Below are positions 58,690-64,000 of a DNA stretch of 64,000 nucleotides, piece by piece. Made by a program: the position numbers and the translations under genes. The stretch covers positions 779,624 through 843,623 of the forward strand of contig NC_020173.2 in assembly GCF_000224145.3 (NCBI RefSeq). The letters run 5' to 3'. This DNA comes from Ciona intestinalis (Eukaryota > Chordata > Ascidiacea > Phlebobranchia > Cionidae). The notes below the pieces were generated by a model. That model saw nothing but the letters and a program-made list of their open reading frames with translations, was not told where the DNA came from and searched no databases. Each line of letters begins with the position of its first letter. Position 1 is the stretch's first letter.

Positions 58690-59113
58690 TTAACAGTGTC
58701 CTCCTGAAGCCACTTGAATCCACTTACTGAATTGAGTAAGGTAAAATGTCATACATGTTTTCGATGTATTATTTTAAACCTTACCTTCTGGATCGACCAA
58801 TGTTCTGGGAACACAGATGGCATTTGTTAGCATAAGTTATTCGATCAGATCCGCAAACATATTCGATGTTCATTGGACAGATAGGTGAAACATCGGATTC
58901 ACTGCACTCCTGTTGAAACAAATATAGTTATATGTATTACTAAACGGGGTAACTTCCACCAAACACATATATTTACCTCGGCACAACTGCTTCCAAGAAA
59001 CAACACTGCAAATAACAATTGATTAAAAAATATAATATCGCTTTGAATATTTCAGCAGACAATCTACTATTACTCTTACCAAGACAAAAGAAGGCAATGG
59101 CTACGATTCTCAT
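58690..59113 (-). CDS. Kazal-type serine protease inhibitor (secreted, 73 residues)
   Basis: Four tiny exons on the minus strand join in frame: 59080-59113, 58977-59005, 58785-58909, 58690-58726. The first two encode a signal peptide (MRIVAIAFFCLVLFLGSSCA). The mature part has six cysteines spaced C-x8-C-x7-C-x10-C-x2-C-x17-C, with the classic VCGSDRITYANKC core and a GGHC end, as in Kazal inhibitors that block serine proteases. By family convention the reactive-site bond follows CPM, so P1 would be Met, pointing away from trypsin specificity. All splice sites are GT-AG. Each exon is too short to stand out alone; the joined frame and cysteine pattern make the call firm. It lies tail-to-tail with the IAP gene. 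Confidence 0.9.
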
Positions 59114-59927
59114 TTTCAATTCGTTCTTGCTGTAAATTAAATACTTTATACTAAGGTTTCCAATCTTCAAGTGTTATTATGTTGGAGGATGTGTGAACAC
59201 CAACACCTGTTTTATAAGTAAGCTTATCACCCTCTAATTTAACTTACCTCAAGTATGTAAACAATACTGTGCAATTAACTAATGCCTTTAAATACACCCA
59301 TACAATTCAAACAAGATAACTAAATTTATTTCACAGAATGTAATAATTCTACATATATATCACTTGACTGTACTTTATAAAAACAGTAAATTTACACATT
59401 GAATATTTTTTTTACTCTTGAAAAAAACTGTGAAAATATAAAATAATTTTGTTATGGTAGCAATAACAGCTATAGTACCAATAACCACATGTATGGAAGC
59501 TATGATAAAACTGAGAACACGGATGATATTCTACCACAAAAACCTTAAACAAATACACGATACAGTATCTTAACATACAAGAAAGAAGAATCCAAGTGTA
59601 GGTACAACGGTATATATAAACTTATACAGTTAGTTTAATATTCAGATATGGGGTAACTTATTTCTGCATAAGTGCATGATTGCGTACATTGTATGTTACA
59701 GCATGATGAGAATGTGAACAGTACATGTTAAACAGTGGCCATTTCCATCAGTTAAAGTAGAGCATTACCAAAAGATAAAGAAAGTATTTATTAAAAAGCT
59801 CAAATGTGTTTTAACAAGAAAATTAAAGGCAACTTTGGTAAATAAATTGCTTTGTGGTGTATGTATTCACTATTCACTTGTAGCAGCATTTAAAGAATAT
59901 AAACCTTAAAATGGAAAAAAAACATTA

Positions 59928-61330
59928 TCAGCTGCCTTTGTTTTTAACAGCAATTGAAACAATGATTATTATAAGGATCATTAACAAAAGCACACCAATA
60001 ATAATCTTTGTCCTCATGTCTTTCCACCACATCTTTTTTCTTAAACGAGTGGCATGTGTGTTAAAGTGTGTGGCTGAATCTGCCAAACTTTCGGATTTAT
60101 CCTGCAATGAATTAAATGAATATAAGTACTTCAATTTAAGTATAGGTAACATAGGTTAATAGGTATACAACTAACATGCTTAATTATGAACTATTTTAAG
60201 CTTGTACATATATATAGATTGTTTGCTGTTGCAAATAATTTATAAACTATATATTTAGATATTTTAGGTAATGGGTTAAACAAACAACATCCCGCAAGGT
60301 AAAATTTGCCACTGATAATTATAATAGGCTACTTGGTAACTCGCATAAACCATGTCAAATCCAGAATAATGTTTTGCCTAATGGCACATGAAGTTTTGCC
60401 CACCCCTTGGCCCCCTGTTTTACAAAGCAGTTTGCATTACAAACCTGTAAATCTTCAAGTTTATCTCCTCGTTCTAAAACCTTTCCAATGTTTGTCTGCA
60501 TTACATCAACAACTTCATTGACTTGACTCTGAACTCGTTTCACCTGGAAATAAAAGGGTTTAATAACACAAACTTTAACATAAACCTGTCCTACATTCTA
60601 GGACCCATGGCGTGCAACGACGCATGACCTCGTCCACATAGAATACAAAACATAATTAAACTTATTTAAGACCATTTAAAGTTTCATATACCATCAGTTG
60701 GTGTCTAATAAACTGTATAATATTTATTGTGTTCATGGGACATATTGGTGTTGGTTGACACACTTTAGTCAGACTGGAAAAGAAAAATTGAGTGTACAGA
60801 ATTTTCCAAAATTCATTTTATTAGATATATATGTTTTAAAAATGTTCTTGGCATTGATTTTTGTTCACCATACCATTACTGCTTAATGACTTTTAAGCAT
60901 TAGGGTGGGAAACTAAGACAATACAACACTTGGGACTATGCGAAGAAGTAGGTACACGATTCCCGCTAGGAGTGGTAATTATTAAGTTTAAAATTTAGGA
61001 GTTAGGGGTTTAAATCTTATGTGTGTAAACCATAAAACTAAATGCTCGGCACTAGTGAAGAATCTTCTGGTACATAGCAGAATAGGCTGGTGGAAAGTTT
61101 TAGTGGTTGTGAGAAGGTAACATTACTTCTGTTAATTTAAATTCAATATGATTCACACCTGTGAGCCTATGGAAGTTCATTAACAGTATAATAGTATATT
61201 ATATATATGAATAAACATTTACTTTATCAGAAGCACTAGAGGGGCCTTTAAGAAAGAAGTCGTCGTCCGATTCATAATCATCAAGCAAGGCAACCCTTTC
61301 GGTATTCTTTCCCTTGTTATACCGCGTCAT
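59928..61330 (-). CDS. VAMP4: VAMP4, R-SNARE of the trans-Golgi/endosome
   Basis: Three minus-strand exons, 61223-61330, 60445-60543 and 59928-60101, give 126 residues (human 141). The N-terminus has an acidic [10 protein letters not shown] stretch matching the VAMP4 sorting region EDDSDEEEDFFLRGP. The SNARE helix [33 protein letters not shown] carries the central zero-layer Arg of R-SNAREs (in LERGD). Then come [12 protein letters not shown] and a single C-terminal membrane anchor rich in Ile/Leu. In other animals VAMP4 pairs with syntaxin 6/16 in endosome-to-Golgi transport. The first exon faces NUBP1 head to head, 384 bases apart. Spacing and family agreement make this secure. Confidence 0.93.
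60937..61080. mobile_element. Deleted copy of the TIR element with tRNA-like boxes
   Basis: GACTATGCGAAGAAGTAGGT and CCGCTAGGAGTGGTAATTATT match the left end at 12351-12400, and GGGGTTTAAATCTTATGTGTGTA matches 12757-12785. The centre with A and B boxes is missing. Lies in VAMP4 intron 1. Confidence 0.6.
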
Positions 61331-61714
61331 CGACCTGGTTGAAATTTTTCTTACTTTTACGAGTTGTCGCAATGGGAATTTAACGAAAATATCGGATTAT
61401 ATGCTACGTCATTGTGTTGCAATCTGCAACGTCAATAAAGTGTTTATCGTGTAGATTTGATCTTTGTTAATTTACAAAAATATTGAAAAACGCATTTACG
61501 AAATGAAACTTTTTATAGAGGCAATTCCTTGACATTTGATATCTCCATATAAATTTGTGTATGTATTGGCAATTAAACTTAGTAGACGAAAACAAAACGT
61601 TAATCGACTAAAATTTAACGGGAATCACTGATAACATGACTAGGCAGTAGGCACAAGTTTGTTTTCGCTGTAACGCATTTACTTCTCACATGTGATTTGT
61701 TGTATGTTGTCGTT
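61331..61714. promoter_or_regulatory. Shared upstream region of VAMP4 and NUBP1
   Basis: 384 bases between two divergent start codons, with no repeat in it. It must hold both promoters or a bidirectional one. No TATA box is evident, as is usual for housekeeping genes. Confidence 0.55.
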
Positions 61715-63099
61715 ATGTCGGGAGACAGGGAAATTCCTGAAGATGCTCCGGCACATTGCCCGGGAACTGAAAGCGAAGATGCCGGGAAAGCGTCTGCATG
61801 TGCAGGGTGTCCAAACCAAAATATATGCGCGGCTGCTCAACCCAAATTGCCTGATCCAGACTTGTCTAAAATCCAAGAAAGCTTAGCAAACGTAAAACAC
61901 AAAGTACTGGTTCTATCCGGCAAAGGAGGTGTCGGGAAAAGCACTGTGACTTCACATCTGGCCTATGCACTGAGTGAAGACGTTGATTGTCATGTTGGTG
62001 TGTTAGACATAGATATATGTGGACCTTCCATTCCTCAAATCATGGGATTACAAGATGAACAAGTGCACAGTAGTGGTTCAGGTTGGTCACCTATATATGT
62101 GGATGATAACTTGTGCGTTATGTCACCAGGATTCTTGCTGGCAAGTCCAAAAGATGCAGTGATTTGGAGAGGACCTAAAAAGAATGGTTTAATCAAGCAG
62201 TTTTTACGAGATGTTGATTGGGGTAGTTTGGATTACTTGGTTGTTGACACACCGCCTGGAACTTCTGATGAACATCTTTCCATTGTAAAGTTTCTGTCAG
62301 AGGTAACTCAACCTAACTGTTATGTTAAACAGGCTAATAATTTCTTAACTTAAACTTATCACGCAGTTTACAGATGTCCTTCTTTTACCCCAATGCAGTC
62401 CATCTGTTCAGGAGTTAGACCACCAAGTATATGCTATGTAACTTTGAGAGTTATTGGCTTAGCTTTGTGAACAACTGGGACAATTACTTTAAAGTATCTT
62501 ACGCAAAGCAAAGACATATTCTAGTGACACAAATTAAAATGCTGTAGGCTTCTTTGCACTTACTGGTGCAAATAATAAGCTTACCCAGAGTAAAACAATG
62601 AAAGATTAAGACTATATTATTTTGATCTGAACACTGTACATGTCAATTTTATAACTTTTCCCTGTTACCTAAATTTAATATTACCAACCAGACGCATATT
62701 AAAACCTATGTTTTACAGGCAGGAACCTCTGGTGCAGTTATAGTGACTACTCCTCAAGAAATTGCCCTTCTTGATGTACGAAAAGAAATAAATTTTTGCA
62801 AAAAAGTGAACATTCCAATAATTGGAATCATTGAGAACATGAGCATGTTTGTTTGCCCAAAATGCAAAAAAACTTCCATTATTTTTCCACCTGTTGAGAA
62901 TGGTGTTAGTGGAGTGGCACAATCTATGGAAATACCGTTTTTGGGCAGCATTCCCCTTGATCCATTAATAGGCAAATGCTGTGATAATGGAAACTCATAT
63001 TTACAATTACATCCTGATGCTGCAGGAACTGTAGCATACAAAAATATTTCACAAAAAATTAAAGACTATTGCATCAGCTTAAATGAAAGCAAGGATTGA
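61715..63099 (+). CDS. NUBP1: NUBP1/Nbp35, cytosolic Fe-S cluster scaffold ATPase
   Basis: Two exons (61715-62302, 62719-63099) give 322 residues, matching human NUBP1 (320). With NUBP2 it forms the scaffold that builds 4Fe-4S clusters for cytosolic and nuclear proteins. The N-terminal cluster-binding pattern C-x13-C-x2-C-x5-C is complete (Cys 15, 29, 32, 38), which separates NUBP1 from NUBP2. The deviant Walker A GKGGVGKS is at about 70-77, followed by [12 protein letters not shown] and [12 protein letters not shown]. The C-terminal CPKC that binds the bridging cluster is in exon 2 ([10 protein letters not shown]). I chose the ATG giving MSGDREIP because it matches family length; an upstream in-frame TTG is not needed. 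It converges on DPM3 with 283 bases between stops. Confidence 0.96.
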
Positions 63100-63382
63100 G
63101 TACTATTACACTTAAGTGATATTACTGTTTATATAATGTTTGTTAATATCTGCAATACTTGGTGTACAAGTACAATATTTATTTTTGACGGTATTTCAGA
63201 TAATTTAATGAACAAATTAACACTCTATGCTTCGAATGTTGTGAGAACTTAATCTGGATTATGAACCAAACAGTTTGCTGTAAAAAAATAAATCAGTATC
63301 TGCCAATATAAAACTCGCGCAATGTTCTTCACTTTTTACATCGGGTTTGCTTAGGATGGATGTCAAGTGTTCTTGGCATTCA

Positions 63383-63658
63383 TCAGGTAAATTTAATTCC
63401 TTTCTTTTGTAAATCTTCTTTTGCTTCCTTGATTTGACATTTTAGTTCCATATATGCCCCTTCACAATTATTAAATGTTGCCACTCTGTAGATTATTACA
63501 AGGAGAGAAACGACTGCAAACAAAACTAACAGTACTAGTGGCATGGGGAATACAATTGCTTTGATACTTGGTGAAGTTTCAATAAGTTCATATACCACTG
63601 TGATCCATACAGCAAGAATTACAGACACACCACTTAGCCATTCCAATAGTTTTGTCAT
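63383..63658 (-). CDS. DPM3: DPM3, dolichol-phosphate mannosyltransferase subunit 3
   Basis: 91 residues starting MTKLLEWL, one fewer than human DPM3 (92, MTKLAQWL). DPM3 anchors the catalytic DPM1 in the ER membrane for dolichol-phosphate-mannose synthesis. Two hydrophobic membrane segments (about residues 6-24 and 36-58) are followed by the family signature YRVATFNNCEGAYMELKCQI, then EAKEDLQKKGIKF, matching human [20 protein letters not shown] and EARADLARRGLRF. An in-frame ATG ten codons upstream exists, but a TTGCAG acceptor lies between it and the chosen ATG, so the shorter start is more likely. Single coding exon. Confidence 0.93.
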   Translation of the reverse strand: MTKLLEWLSGVSVILAVWITVVYELIETSPSIKAIVFPMPLVLLVLFAVVSLLVIIYRVATFNNCEGAYMELKCQIKEAKEDLQKKGIKFT

Positions 63659-63779
63659 TTTACTAAATTTATAAACCTGCAATGACAAAATAACAATTCA
63701 GTCTGTTTGTATTGATTACTACACTTAAAGTAACAGAATAATGTTTTCTCTTTGATTTATAAAAAACGATAGCGAAGAA

Positions 63780-64000
63780 GTTTTTTTTATAAGTTTTATT
63801 TTCACACCAGTGTTTTTCCATTCACCAACATATTGCAATTCGCAGTTCAATGTAGTGCATTAAAACAGTGAAGTAGAAATGCTTCATCACGTTAATCTTC
63901 ATTCAAATATTAAGATATGTAACCACACAAATTTTAAAACATTGCAGAAAAAATATAACTAAAGTTAGTTTTTCTTTGCTTTGACAGTGTACTTCGTTTT
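63780..64000 (-). CDS. C-terminal end of a further minus-strand gene (partial)
   Basis: Minus-strand AATAAA lies at about 63793-63800, and an open frame enters from the window edge and stops at 63965-63967, with the final residues KTKYTVKAKKN. Too little is visible to identify the gene; the basic tail and poly(A) signal are the only support. Confidence 0.3.

Noticed and set aside
1-64000. Endogenous viruses, LTR elements, Polintons or LINEs
   Set aside because: No reverse transcriptase, integrase, capsid or long terminal repeat signature was seen in any frame; all mobile DNA recognised is non-coding DNA transposon or SINE.
1-64000. CRISPR arrays, rRNA genes or bacterial-type operons
   Set aside because: No regularly spaced identical short repeats, no rRNA-like sequence, and all genes have eukaryotic intron-exon structure or family.

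Overview
The window looks like nuclear DNA of a small, gene-dense invertebrate chordate, most probably a Ciona-type sea squirt. Reasons: AT-rich DNA, short GT-AG introns, animal gene families (Rab3, borealin, ZNFX1, IAP, VAMP4, NUBP1, DPM3), likely trans-splice acceptors close to start codons, and one short terminal-inverted-repeat element family (TAGTAGGGTGGGGAAGATGG ends) recurring about 17 times. The species call is recognition from memory and was not tested. All splice joints were read by eye; where reading frame and family both fit across every joint I give exon coordinates.

Layout. 0.9-1.6 kb: Rab3 on the minus strand. 3.3-5.6 kb: transposon fragments around a decaying C2H2 zinc-finger locus. 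5.75-9.66 kb and 36.66-43.04 kb: two arms of a large inverted duplication, each carrying one copy of an unrecognised secreted cysteine-rich gene with its promoter, transcribed outward. Between the arms, on the plus strand, lie borealin (12.2-19.1 kb, with a transposon-filled first intron) and a roughly 1,534-residue ZNFX1-like helicase/NFX1-finger gene of about 37 exons (19.6-35.1 kb), whose introns hold a foldback element, SINE copies and several duplicated exons. 43-50 kb: repeat-rich DNA with a two-domain lectin gene (46.5-47.7 kb) and strong DNA hairpins. 50.2-57.7 kb: an inhibitor-of-apoptosis gene with three BIR domains and a UBA-like region but no visible RING. 58.7-64 kb: a compact run of a Kazal inhibitor (-), VAMP4 (-), NUBP1 (+), DPM3 (-) and the tail of one more minus-strand gene.

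Most striking is the duplicated cysteine-rich gene. Its product alternates two kinds of six-cysteine module (C-x3-C-x5-C-x16-C-x2-C-x4-C and C-x7-C-x2-C-x13-C-x2-C-x3-C), nearly always one per exon with phase-1 joints, with Pro/Gly-rich, acidic and Gly-Met-Arg-Pro linkers between. The ZNFX1-like gene, lectin, Kazal inhibitor and IAP have immune or cell-death relatives elsewhere, but that they work together is inference only. I saw no rRNA, CRISPR array, LTR element, endogenous virus or Polinton. Four runs of N (500, 50, 548 and 125 bases) cut the cysteine-rich genes and the ZNFX1-like 3' flank, and at least one probably marks a false duplication in the assembly.
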